DNA of 64,000 nt from Mobilitalea sibirica. Its GTDB lineage: Bacteria > Bacillota > Clostridia > Lachnospirales > Lachnospiraceae. Location: positions 1 to 64,000 of the forward strand of contig NZ_JAEAGR010000012.1 in NCBI RefSeq assembly GCF_015999265.1, written 5' to 3'. Made by a program: the position numbers and the translations under genes. Of the stretch, positions 46,562-54,744 are shown one piece after another. The stretch's first letter is position 1. Every line of letters begins with the position of its first letter. The notes below the pieces were generated by a model, which was not told the origin of the DNA, did not search any database, and saw nothing but the letters and a program-made list of their open reading frames with translations.

Positions 46562-46618
46562 GATAAATAAATCTTATTTATCGAAAACTAATCTTGAGGA
46601 AGACTTTCCTCAATTTTT
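46562..46618 (+). promoter_or_regulatory. Palindrome plus terminator-like hairpin upstream of the HMA-like gene
   Basis: GATAAATAA-ATC-TTATTTATC (46562-46582) is a perfect 9-bp inverted repeat. Twelve bases on, TTGAGGAA-GACT-TTCCTCAA (46594-46613) followed by five T residues is a complete rho-independent terminator on the plus strand with no gene before it. A ribosome site AGGGAGG with a three-codon frame follows near 46652. The arrangement suggests an attenuated leader or a very short RNA. Confidence 0.5.
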
Positions 46619-46753
46619 AGGTTTCAGGTAATCGTTTGCCTGATTAATTAAGGGAGGCTAATGGATATTTAAGCTATAGGTATTACAAATTTATATGAGA
46701 CAAGCTTTACTAAGATGAGTAACTGATGTGTTTTTTTGAAAGGCTGGTAAAAG

Positions 46754-46957
46754 ATGAATCGAGTTCAGTACAATGTAAACGGCTTATTAAACAATCAGAT
46801 AAAAACCCAGGTAAAAAATGTTTTGAAAGACGTAGAAGGTGTTAAAAATGTAAATGTTAACCTGGAAAGAAGCTCTATCGAAGTAGATTATAACAATACC
46901 GCGGATGAAAAAGAAATCAGAAATGGTATTGAGCATGTCGGATGTAGAATAATGTAA
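46754..46957 (+). CDS. HMA-fold small protein lacking the metal cysteines
   Basis: 67 residues with the beta-alpha-beta-beta-alpha-beta pattern of heavy-metal-associated domains. VLKDVEGVKNVNVNLERSSIEVDY and IRNGIEHVGC line up with the VxGVxxVxVNL...VxY and AIExxGY parts of CopZ-like proteins. However, the metal-binding GMxCxxC segment near residue 10 reads GLLNNQI, so no thiolate site is present. The only Cys is near the C-terminus. It may bind a partner or another ligand. AAAGGCTGG precedes ATG, and a strong terminator follows. It stands alone. Confidence 0.75.
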   Translation: MNRVQYNVNGLLNNQIKTQVKNVLKDVEGVKNVNVNLERSSIEVDYNNTADEKEIRNGIEHVGCRIM

Positions 46958-46993
46958 CCTTAATCTCCCAACCCGCATCCATTCACTAAGCTT

Positions 46994-47041
46994 AATATAG
47001 CAGCTAATAAACGAAAGTTTTAGCTGCTATATTATTTTTTT
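46994..47041 (+). terminator. Rho-independent terminator of the HMA-like gene
   Basis: AATATAGCAGCTAA pairs perfectly with TTAGCTGCTATATT around a 12-base loop, followed by seven T residues, 36 bp after the stop codon at 46957. Confidence 0.88.
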
Positions 47042-47067
47042 ATAAGGGATATTGCATGAAAAACTTA

Positions 47068-47226
47068 GAGAAGAAGTGCATAGAGTTCCCACACACCACT
47101 CGTTGGAGGATACATACTTTGATTTGTTTCCCTGTTTTACATACATTAATGTTCGTAACAGCCAAACAAATCAATGCATATGTCCGCCAAATAGTGTATT
47201 ACGGGAACCCCATGGCACTTCTTCTC
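47068..47226. repeat. Nested palindrome, family copy E
   Basis: 159 bp. Arms GAGAAGAAGTGC and GCACTTCTTCTC are perfect, followed by GAGTTCCC/GGGAACC. The core CGTTGGAGGATACAT...TATGTCCGCCAAATAGTG, followed by TATTACGGG, is shared with copy D at 16291 and in part with copies A, B and C. Inner arms GATTTGTTT/AAACAAATC. It lies between the HMA-like terminator and the end of purB. Confidence 0.82.
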
Positions 47227-47269
47227 TTTTACTATAATATGATTAATCAATCCTTAAGGATATCATTAG

Positions 47270-48703
47270 TTATACTTTTATATCCGCTTTTAAACCTAAT
47301 AAATCTTCGTTATCCCTGAGTATCGGATTTATAACCTCTTGAATGAATTCTTCTGTCTGCTCTTTTGACCTTCCGGTATACTTTGTCGGGTCCATCGCTT
47401 TCTTCAATTCCTCAAGACTCATATGAAAGGCAGGATCTTTTGCTATTAATTCCAATAGATTATTTTCGAGACCTTTTTCCTTCACATTCTTACCTGCCTC
47501 CATAGAAAGGGTCCGTATTCTTTCATGAAGCTCCTGTCTGTCACCGCCTGCCTTCACTGCTGCCATCATGATATTTTCGGTAGCCATAAAGGGAAGTTCC
47601 TGCATTAGACGTTTTTCAATCACCTTCGGATAAACGACCAGTCCGTCCACTACGTTTAAATAAAGATCTAATATACCATCAACCGCAAGAAAAGCTTCCG
47701 GTACGCTGATACGTTTATTAGCTGAATCATCCAAGGTTCTTTCAAACCATTGAGTTGATGCTGTAATTGCAGGATTAAGTGCATCTACTATCACATAATT
47801 AGCCAAAGCTGCTATTCGTTCACTTCTCATAGGATTACGCTTGTATGCCATAGCGGAGGATCCAATCTGATTTTTTTCAAAGGGCTCCTCAATTTCCTTT
47901 AGATGCTGTAACAAACGAATATCATTGGAGAACTTATGGGCGCTTGTTGCAATACCTGCTAGAACATTCAATACCCTGCTATCTATTTTTCTTGAATAGG
48001 TTTGACCGGATACCGGATAACAACCGGCAAACCCCATTTTTTCGGCAATTTTTTGATCCAGCTCTTTTATCTTTTCATGATTGCCGTCAAACAGTTCCAG
48101 AAAACTGGCCTGTGTACCTGTTGTACCCTTTGATCCTAGCAGTAACATACTGTCAATGGCATAATTTAAATCATCATAATCCAGTTTCAATTCCATTAAC
48201 CATAAGGTAGCTCTCTTACCAACGGTGGTAGGTTGGGCAGGTTGAAAATGGGTAAAGGCTAAGGTTGGTAGCGATCTGTATTCCATAGCAAATTCAGAAA
48301 GCTTTGCCATCACATTCACCAGCTTTCTCTTTAAAAGCTTTAAGGCGTTTGTCATAATAATAAGATCTGTATTATCTCCCACATAACAGGAGGTTGCACC
48401 CAGATGAATGATACCTTTGGCACCGGGGCACTGCTCCCCGTATGCATATACATGGGACATTACATCATGACGAACCAGTGCTTCTCTCTCCTTGGCAACG
48501 TCATAATTAATGTTCTCCTGAAAGGCCTTTAACTCCTCTACCTGTTCCTCGGTAATACTTATTCCAAGTTCCTTCTCTGTCTCAGCCAATGCTACCCATA
48601 ACTTTCTCCAGGTTTTAAATTTCATATCCGGAGAAAAGATATACTGCATTTCCTTACTTGCATAACGTTCCGATAAGGGACTCATATATTTATCATTACT
48701 CAT
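47270..48703 (-). CDS. purB: Adenylosuccinate lyase
   Basis: 477 residues from the ATG at 48703 (MSNDKYMSPLSERYASKEM, the usual start in relatives; an upstream in-frame TTG at 48727 is less likely, although neither has a strong site). It belongs to the fumarase/aspartase superfamily and cleaves SAICAR and adenylosuccinate, acting twice in purine synthesis. HLGATSCYVGDN near 105, TVGKRATLW, and the signature loop GSSAMAYKRNPMRSE (about 282-296) with the catalytic serine are all present. It ends 43 bp from a palindromic element. Upstream lies a GNAT gene, not another pur gene. Confidence 0.96.
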   Translation of the reverse strand: MSNDKYMSPLSERYASKEMQYIFSPDMKFKTWRKLWVALAETEKELGISITEEQVEELKAFQENINYDVAKEREALVRHDVMSHVYAYGEQCPGAKGIIHLGATSCYVGDNTDLIIMTNALKLLKRKLVNVMAKLSEFAMEYRSLPTLAFTHFQPAQPTTVGKRATLWLMELKLDYDDLNYAIDSMLLLGSKGTTGTQASFLELFDGNHEKIKELDQKIAEKMGFAGCYPVSGQTYSRKIDSRVLNVLAGIATSAHKFSNDIRLLQHLKEIEEPFEKNQIGSSAMAYKRNPMRSERIAALANYVIVDALNPAITASTQWFERTLDDSANKRISVPEAFLAVDGILDLYLNVVDGLVVYPKVIEKRLMQELPFMATENIMMAAVKAGGDRQELHERIRTLSMEAGKNVKEKGLENNLLELIAKDPAFHMSLEELKKAMDPTKYTGRSKEQTEEFIQEVINPILRDNEDLLGLKADIKV

Positions 48704-48795
48704 GGTTATCTTTAGCAGGAAATCCAAAGAAACGGTATTTCCTACTAAATCTATCCCCCTTTCTGTTATTTATATAAAATAAAATTTCTGGTAAA

Positions 48796-49269
48796 TTATT
48801 CTTGTAGTACCATAATTTCAAACTTATTATTACTTATCAGGTGCTGAACCGTATTCACCTTTTTAAATCCTATTTTGTTGTATAAGGCTATCGCTCTTTT
48901 ATTAAATGTCGCAACCGTTAGCCGATATTTCTTCGCATTAAAATGATTTATACTATATTCGATACCGGATTTTAAAAAATCATATCCAAGCCCTTTTCCG
49001 CACAAATCAGGACGCATACCGAAACCTATATCCAAAAAACAGCTGGTATAAGCCTCTGTTTGTTTTACTGGTATTTGTGCTGACTTACCAAAACAATAAT
49101 ATCCGATTATCTCATTCTGGTTGTTATGTGCCATATAATAATCACCATTTAATAACTCTTTTATTGTCTCTTCATTCTCCTTAAAACTATATACAGCATA
49201 AATGTCCTCATATTCCCATTTTGCTATATGACATGCTGCATTAAGATCCATCGGTGATATTACATACAT
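48796..49269 (-). CDS. GNAT acetyltransferase
   Basis: 157 residues, a RimI/RimJ-like single GNAT domain. DIGFGMRPDLCGKGLGYDFLKSG carries the acetyl-CoA loop L-C-G-K-G-L-G near residue 88-98, and NKRAIALYNKIGFKKVNT is the C-terminal helix and strand. AAGGGG lies ahead of ATG. It sits between purB and purF on the same strand, 51 bp after purF, and may be read through from it. The substrate is unknown. Confidence 0.86.
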   Translation of the reverse strand: MYVISPMDLNAACHIAKWEYEDIYAVYSFKENEETIKELLNGDYYMAHNNQNEIIGYYCFGKSAQIPVKQTEAYTSCFLDIGFGMRPDLCGKGLGYDFLKSGIEYSINHFNAKKYRLTVATFNKRAIALYNKIGFKKVNTVQHLISNNKFEIMVLQE

Positions 49270-49320
49270 ACGATAACCCCTTAACTAAATAACTTTAAAA
49301 TCGTAAGAATACGACATAGG

Positions 49321-50769
49321 TTACTGCTCATATTCTCCACGGATATTCTCACTTGGTGGTTCAATGGGATAATTACCGGTAAAGCAGGCATCACAAAATC
49401 CCGTATCTCCCCCAAGCATGTCAGATAATCTTTCCACGGATAGATATCCCAAAGAATCTGCACCTATCAAATCCCTAATTTCCTCAACGGAATGCTTATG
49501 GGCAATCAGTTGGTCACCGGTTGGTACATCCGTTCCAAAATAACAGGGATATAAAAACGGTGGTGAGCTAATTCTTACATGTACCTCAGTCGCTCCGGCA
49601 CTCTTTAACATTTTAACAATTTTAGCGCTGGTTGTTCCACGAACAATCGAATCATCTATCATAACAACTCTTTTTCCCGCCACTACCTCAGGAAGAACAT
49701 TCAGTTTAATTCGTACACTGGAGGCACGCATGGATTGCTTTGGCTTAATAAAGGTTCTTCCTACATAGCTGTTTTTCACAAATGCCATGCCAAAGGGAAT
49801 TCCTGCTTCCAGGGCATATCCCAAGGCTGCGGCATTACCGGAATCCGGTACACCGACAACAACATCCGCTTCTACCGGATGGGTCTGGGCTAATATTCTT
49901 CCCGCCATTATTCTTGAGTTATAGACACTAACGCCATCAAACCGGGTATCCGGTCTTGCAAAATAAATATATTCAAAAACACATTTAGCGATTTTTTGAT
50001 TACAAAGGGATGTATCAGAATGAATTCCTTTTTCGTCAATCATAACAACTTCACCGGGTAATACATCACGGATAAATTCTGCATCTGCTGCATTCAGGGC
50101 AGCTGTTTCTGATGCTAAGATATAAGCGTTATCCCTCTTACCGATACATAAAGGATGGAACCCAAATGGATCTCTTGCACCGATTAATTTTCTCGGACTC
50201 ATAATTACCAAGGAATATGCCCCGCTCAGCTTCTTCATGGCTCTTACAACTGCCTCTTCGGCCGTCTTAGAATTAAGTCTTTCTCTGGCAATATGATAAG
50301 CAATTACCTCTGTATCGATAGTGGTTTGGAAGATTGCTCCTGTATATTCTAGTTCTCGCCTAAGCTGTGGAGTATTTACCAGATTACCATTATGGGCCAG
50401 GGCAAGGGTACCTTTAACATAATTTAAAACCAAAGGCTGCGTATTGTGTATGCTACTTTCACCGGCAGTGGAATACCGCACATGGCCGACACCAATGTTA
50501 CCGTTCAAACTTTCCATCTGCTCCGGTGTAAATACTTCGCTTACCAGCCCCATACCTTTGCAGGATCTCACTTTGCCCTTTGGTCCATTGGTATCACTCA
50601 CTGCGATACCACAGCTTTCCTGCCCTCTGTGTTGCAGTGCAAACAGACCGAAATATATAGTGGAAACAACATCATTCCCATCCAAATCATAAACTCCAAA
50701 CACACCACATTCTTCATGTAATTCGTCCGGAATATACCCGTTATTCTCTATCATCATGAGTTTTTCCAT
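49321..50769 (-). CDS. purF: Amidophosphoribosyltransferase
   Basis: 482 residues counted from the first ATG. That codon touches its GGGAGG site, so ATG codons at 50757 or 50754 may be the real start. It catalyses the committed step of purine synthesis, PRPP plus glutamine to phosphoribosylamine. N-terminal Ntn glutaminase: EECGVFG, where the Cys would become the N-terminal nucleophile after propeptide removal, then LQHRGQESCGIA and GHVRYSTAGESS. The PRPP loop VMIDDSIVRGTTS lies near residue 363. A C-terminal Cys pattern (FCDACFTGNYP) suggests the Fe-S cluster form typical of Bacillus PurF. Confidence 0.97.
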   Translation of the reverse strand: MEKLMMIENNGYIPDELHEECGVFGVYDLDGNDVVSTIYFGLFALQHRGQESCGIAVSDTNGPKGKVRSCKGMGLVSEVFTPEQMESLNGNIGVGHVRYSTAGESSIHNTQPLVLNYVKGTLALAHNGNLVNTPQLRRELEYTGAIFQTTIDTEVIAYHIARERLNSKTAEEAVVRAMKKLSGAYSLVIMSPRKLIGARDPFGFHPLCIGKRDNAYILASETAALNAADAEFIRDVLPGEVVMIDEKGIHSDTSLCNQKIAKCVFEYIYFARPDTRFDGVSVYNSRIMAGRILAQTHPVEADVVVGVPDSGNAAALGYALEAGIPFGMAFVKNSYVGRTFIKPKQSMRASSVRIKLNVLPEVVAGKRVVMIDDSIVRGTTSAKIVKMLKSAGATEVHVRISSPPFLYPCYFGTDVPTGDQLIAHKHSVEEIRDLIGADSLGYLSVERLSDMLGGDTGFCDACFTGNYPIEPPSENIRGEYEQ

Positions 50770-50903
50770 CCTCCCATTATAATAAACATCTATATCATTA
50801 TCTGAATAAACATCATATTCTTCGCTATTTCTAGTTTCTATTCTATTGCTTATATTATTCTACATCAATAGTATATTTTTGTAAATGAATGTTAGATATT
50901 AGC

Positions 50904-51023
50904 AAGAGGCTGTTTCGAATCCGATTCCTATCCCTGTATCCGCTATTCACGAATAAAATCCTTATAGACTTTTATGTGAATGGACACTTTGATAGGAAAC
51001 TCTTTCGAAAACAGCCTCATCTT
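50904..51023. repeat. Long hairpin between purF and purC
   Basis: Tips AAGAGGCTGTTTCGAA and TTCGAAAACAGCCTC; then TTCCTATC/GATAGGAA and TATTCAC/GTGAATG around a loop. 120 bp, filling most of the gap between the purF start and the purC stop. It shares only the GAGGCTGTTTC tip with copy D at 16291. It could end the purC transcript. Confidence 0.7.
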
Positions 51024-51028
51024 ATTCA

Positions 51029-51736
51029 TTATTTTATACCTAACCTTTTAAAAACTTCCTGATAGGCATCCTCTACTTTACCTAAATCCCTACGGAAGCG
51101 GTCCTTATCTAATTTTTCATGGGTATTAATATCCCATAATCTACAGGTATCTGGAGATATTTCATCCGCCAGTATAATCTGACCCTTGTATCTGCCGAAT
51201 TCCACTTTAAAATCAACTAACTCAATTCCACACTCAGCAAAATATCTGCAAAGTATCTCATTGATCTTAAATACAAGTTCTGTAATACGGTCTATTTCTT
51301 CCCGGGTCGCAATTCCCAAGGCAATTGCATAATAATCATTAATAAATGGATCACCTAATGCATCATCCTTATAGGAAAACTCTAAAGTTGGTGCAAGTAG
51401 TTTTCTTCCCTCTTCAATTCCAAGCTTTTTAGCAAAGCTACCGGCAGATACATTTCGTATAATCACCTCTAAAGGTACAATCTCAACCTTCTTAACCGCT
51501 GTTTCACGGTCGCTTAATTCTTCGATGTAATGAGTAGGCACTCCTTCTTTCTCTAAAATACGAAAGATATGATTTGTCATCTTATTATTAACAATGCCCT
51601 TTCCAAGAATCGTTCCTTTCTTCTGTCCGTTAAAAGCCGTCGCATCATCCTTATAATCAACGATATAAGTATCTTCCACATCAGTGATATAAACCTTCTT
51701 CGCTTTTCCTTCATAGAGCATTTCTAATTTATTCAT
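51029..51736 (-). CDS. purC: SAICAR synthetase
   Basis: 235 residues from the ATG at 51736 (GGATGG ahead; the open frame extends five codons further to an ATG that abuts AAAGG). Makes SAICAR from CAIR, aspartate and ATP in purine synthesis. [10 protein letters not shown] at the N-terminus binds ATP, followed by [27 protein letters not shown] and [15 protein letters not shown] near 175-190, all family signatures. A monocistronic gene, with the palindrome at 50904 just past its stop and an AT-rich 460-bp region upstream. Confidence 0.97.
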   Translation of the reverse strand: MNKLEMLYEGKAKKVYITDVEDTYIVDYKDDATAFNGQKKGTILGKGIVNNKMTNHIFRILEKEGVPTHYIEELSDRETAVKKVEIVPLEVIIRNVSAGSFAKKLGIEEGRKLLAPTLEFSYKDDALGDPFINDYYAIALGIATREEIDRITELVFKINEILCRYFAECGIELVDFKVEFGRYKGQIILADEISPDTCRLWDINTHEKLDKDRFRRDLGKVEDAYQEVFKRLGIK

Positions 51737-51920
51737 CGCAGTGCCATCCATCCTTTACTATATTCTTCATATAATACCTAAGAAGCTACCCGTTACTCTT
51801 ATAATTATAAAGGATGAAGGTAATTAAGCAATAGTTTTTTCTTGATCGCACGGCTATTTAGGGAATTTTGTCCATTTGCACAAAATATAACATAAAAAGC
51901 CACACTTTATCATCAAAATA

Positions 51921-51965
51921 TAGATAGTTATCAATACATCTATAAATAAGACTTATAACTATCTA
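51921..51965. promoter_or_regulatory. Inverted repeat upstream of purC
   Basis: TAGATAGTTAT (51921-51931) and ATAACTATCTA (51955-51965) form perfect 11-bp arms around 23 bases. It lies 185 bp upstream of purC in a 460-bp gap that otherwise contains AT-rich sequence and repeat copy C. It may be an operator or a cruciform. Confidence 0.35.
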
Positions 51966-52007
51966 TTAATTTGATTAATAACTGAATTTTTCAACAAAAA
52001 AGAGTGA

Positions 52008-52195
52008 AGGCCGTTTTAAATAAACAAAGGCAAATAATTAACCTAACACATAAATTGACGGACATAATTTCCATTTTGTATAGCTTGTTCGAACATTTTT
52101 GTTCGCAATAGTCATTACAAAAGCAGCAACATGTCCGTCAAACAGTGCATTACGGTAAAATCATATTCCCAGTTTAACTATATAGAAACAGCCCG
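52008..52195. repeat. Nested palindrome, family copy C
   Basis: About 188 bp, ending 9 bp before the stop of the next gene. Core: TTGACGGACAT, GTTCGAACA/TGTTCGC, CAACATGTCCGTCAAACAGT, then GCATTACGGTAA. It is followed by AATCATATTCCCAG and AACAGCCCG. Its right half is almost identical to copy B at 40233, and its core matches the complement of copy A at 22206. The left outer arm (GGCCGTTTT...) is more diverged. Confidence 0.83.
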
Positions 52196-52203
52196 TTATT
52201 CTG

Positions 52204-54606
52204 TCATAATTTGAATACTTTTTTTGCAACATTCTCTGCGGCATGTCCATCTTCAAGACTACAAAATCTCTCATAAAATTCATCATATTTTAACTTATAT
52301 TCCTCATTGATATCATCGATGTTACGAATAGCTTCCACTACCTCCTCACTGGTATAAAGTAGGGGGCCGGGAACCTCCGTTTCGATATTCATATAAAATC
52401 CCCGCAGCATATCACGGTACTTATCCAGATCATAGGTATAGAATAAGATCGGTCTCTTTAAATTCGCATAATCAAAGAATACAGAAGAATAATCCGTTAT
52501 TAGCATATCAGATATCAGATATAATTCAGATATATCATCGTATTTGCTTACATTATAAGCAAAACCCTCTAAACCGGTCACATCCAAAGCATCCGCAATA
52601 AAATAATGGGTCCTTAAAAGCACTGCATATCCATCACCCAACTCCTTTTTCAGCAGACGTAGATCCAACTTTAAAGCAAATTTATATTCCCCTCTTCCAT
52701 AATACTCATCATCCCGCCAGGTTGGCGCATATAGTATGGTTTTCTTACCCTCCGGGATACCCAGCTTCTTTTTTATGGCTGCTGCCAGTTCTTCTTTATC
52801 CGGACTGTGTAGAATATCATTACGGGGATATCCGTATTCCAACATCTCTTTATCAAATAGAAAGGCACTTTTAAATACTTCGCTGGAAAATCGGTTCGCA
52901 GAAACCAAGTAATCCCAGACTCTGGATTGCTTATAAAATTGAGCCTTATAAAGAGGTGATGCTCCCATTACTTCCTCTTGGTCAAATACCAGTTTCTTTA
53001 ATGGCGTTCCATGCCAGGTCTCTAAAAACACATTGCCTGCTCTCTTTTTAAACCATTCCGGTTGCCTTACATTAAAAATATTATACTTGCATCTGGCCAT
53101 ATAATAGGAATACCGTATACTGAATCTTTTTACCTTGGTTGGTCCGTATGGAATTTTGGTTCTTTTGTTAACCACCCAAATAAATCTGTATTTACCCGGA
53201 TAGTTCTTACAAAGATATTCATAAATATATTTCGGACTATCCGAATAGCTCTTTCCGAAAAAGCTTTCACATATTACCCAGTTTTCCTTCATCGGCATCT
53301 TAATAAAATGCTTTAAATATAAATAATAAGAAAATACCCTTTTATTTTTCTTAATGCGTTTATATTTTTTTAATCCAAGACGAATATTTACATGCATCCT
53401 GGTCTTTTTTATATCACCCTTTAACAGACTTCTAACAATTCTTTTCTTATATCCTTTTAAAGAAGCGATGATGTTTGGATCAACCTCCTTCATACATTCC
53501 TGCATGATTGTAAAGTGTTCCTTCCGCCAAACTTCATTTTCACTTCTTCGAAGTCTCGGTGCATAAGTTCTTGTATAGTAAGTAATGAATTTATCTTCTA
53601 AGTATTTTGTTAGTACATGATTATTTTCAATTGATTGCTTTGTATTTTTATAGGTCCTTATATATTCCTCAAATCGATCAGATGCTTTTAACTGTGATAA
53701 AGACGGATAATGAATTGGGTCATTATGTCTTCTTTTTATATAAATTGCCTCTTCAACAAAGGAAGTAACTACGGCCAAATCCAGTGCCTTTAACATAAAG
53801 GGTGCATCTGAGAAGAAGATTAGGCTCTCATCAAACTCTATCTCATGCTGATTTAGGAAATTTCTACTAAACAAAACTCCAAGGACAGAGACATTTCTTA
53901 ATCCCTTCCTTGATACAAATAAGTTATAATATGCCTCAGCTTTTCGCATAGTAAGTATGTTTTCAATATCTGCATCCTCAAATTGCTGTTGGATCTTAAA
54001 AATCCTTTTTTGTTTTTTTGTAAGTTTAACTTGAATTTCAGTCTCTTCTAGTTGAACTGCCTCCTCTAGCTGTTCCAATTGAACTGACGCTTCTTGCTGC
54101 TCTATCTGTTCTGTCTGGTCCTGCTCTTCTTCTATAGCTTCTTCCAGGTTCTTTTCATCAAGAGCTGCTAAGTAGACTTTTCTCCGGAACCAGGTGGAAG
54201 CTTTTCTTCCATATGTGAAATCAGCTCCCTGTTCCTGTGCTTCTTTTAAAAGCATCGGAAGGGTTCCGTTTATTATATAATCATCACTGTCTAAAAAATA
54301 TACATATTCACCCTGTGCTGCTAAAAGACCTGCATTTCTGGATGCCGCAACCCCGCTGTGTCCCTTTAAATTCTCCTCTGCGGCCTTGTTACCAAATTTG
54401 CGGTCATGACTTACAGGCTCATTTAATTCAATCGTCCTAATATTAATATCTTCATAGGAACGAATTAACTCACCCAGATCTTCCTTAACATGATCTAGAA
54501 CTAATACTGTCTCATACCCGGTCAAACCTTGATCTCTAATACTTTCAAAGCAATCCTCTAAAAAATGTATTCCTTTATGGAATGGAACTATAATACTTAA
54601 TTTCAC
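52204..54606 (-). CDS. GT2 glycosyltransferase fused to CDP-glycerol glycerophosphotransferase
   Basis: 800 residues from a GTG. The first 350 residues are a GT2 domain, with SIIVPFHKG at the start, GVAASRNAGLLAAQGEYVYF and the metal site DSDD at 106-109. An acidic, Glu/Gln-rich insert of about 50 residues (about 150-205) interrupts it. From about 420 on, a TagF/TarF-like domain shows ETWHGTPLKKL (near 528), YAPTWRDDEY, LRTHYF and ITDYSSVFFDYA (near 702), which transfers glycerol- or ribitol-phosphate from a CDP donor. The fusion should make or modify a teichoic-acid-like or capsule polymer. It is followed on the same strand by an acyltransferase gene. Confidence 0.9.
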   Translation of the reverse strand: MKLSIIVPFHKGIHFLEDCFESIRDQGLTGYETVLVLDHVKEDLGELIRSYEDINIRTIELNEPVSHDRKFGNKAAEENLKGHSGVAASRNAGLLAAQGEYVYFLDSDDYIINGTLPMLLKEAQEQGADFTYGRKASTWFRRKVYLAALDEKNLEEAIEEEQDQTEQIEQQEASVQLEQLEEAVQLEETEIQVKLTKKQKRIFKIQQQFEDADIENILTMRKAEAYYNLFVSRKGLRNVSVLGVLFSRNFLNQHEIEFDESLIFFSDAPFMLKALDLAVVTSFVEEAIYIKRRHNDPIHYPSLSQLKASDRFEEYIRTYKNTKQSIENNHVLTKYLEDKFITYYTRTYAPRLRRSENEVWRKEHFTIMQECMKEVDPNIIASLKGYKKRIVRSLLKGDIKKTRMHVNIRLGLKKYKRIKKNKRVFSYYLYLKHFIKMPMKENWVICESFFGKSYSDSPKYIYEYLCKNYPGKYRFIWVVNKRTKIPYGPTKVKRFSIRYSYYMARCKYNIFNVRQPEWFKKRAGNVFLETWHGTPLKKLVFDQEEVMGASPLYKAQFYKQSRVWDYLVSANRFSSEVFKSAFLFDKEMLEYGYPRNDILHSPDKEELAAAIKKKLGIPEGKKTILYAPTWRDDEYYGRGEYKFALKLDLRLLKKELGDGYAVLLRTHYFIADALDVTGLEGFAYNVSKYDDISELYLISDMLITDYSSVFFDYANLKRPILFYTYDLDKYRDMLRGFYMNIETEVPGPLLYTSEEVVEAIRNIDDINEEYKLKYDEFYERFCSLEDGHAAENVAKKVFKL

Positions 54607-54744
54607 GTTAACACCTATACCTTTCCCCTACGGAGTAATAAAAAAAATATATAATTAAATACAATTCTCTTCCGCTATCACAAGTAGGTACTTTTGAGCA
54701 CCTATAAATAAAAGTAGACATTTATATAAAGCTCTATTTTAAAG

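Noticed and set aside
16291-52195. The repeated palindromes as a CRISPR array or as tRNA/rRNA genes
   Set aside because: Copies are kilobases apart with no regular spacers, and no cloverleaf or rRNA motif can be drawn from them.
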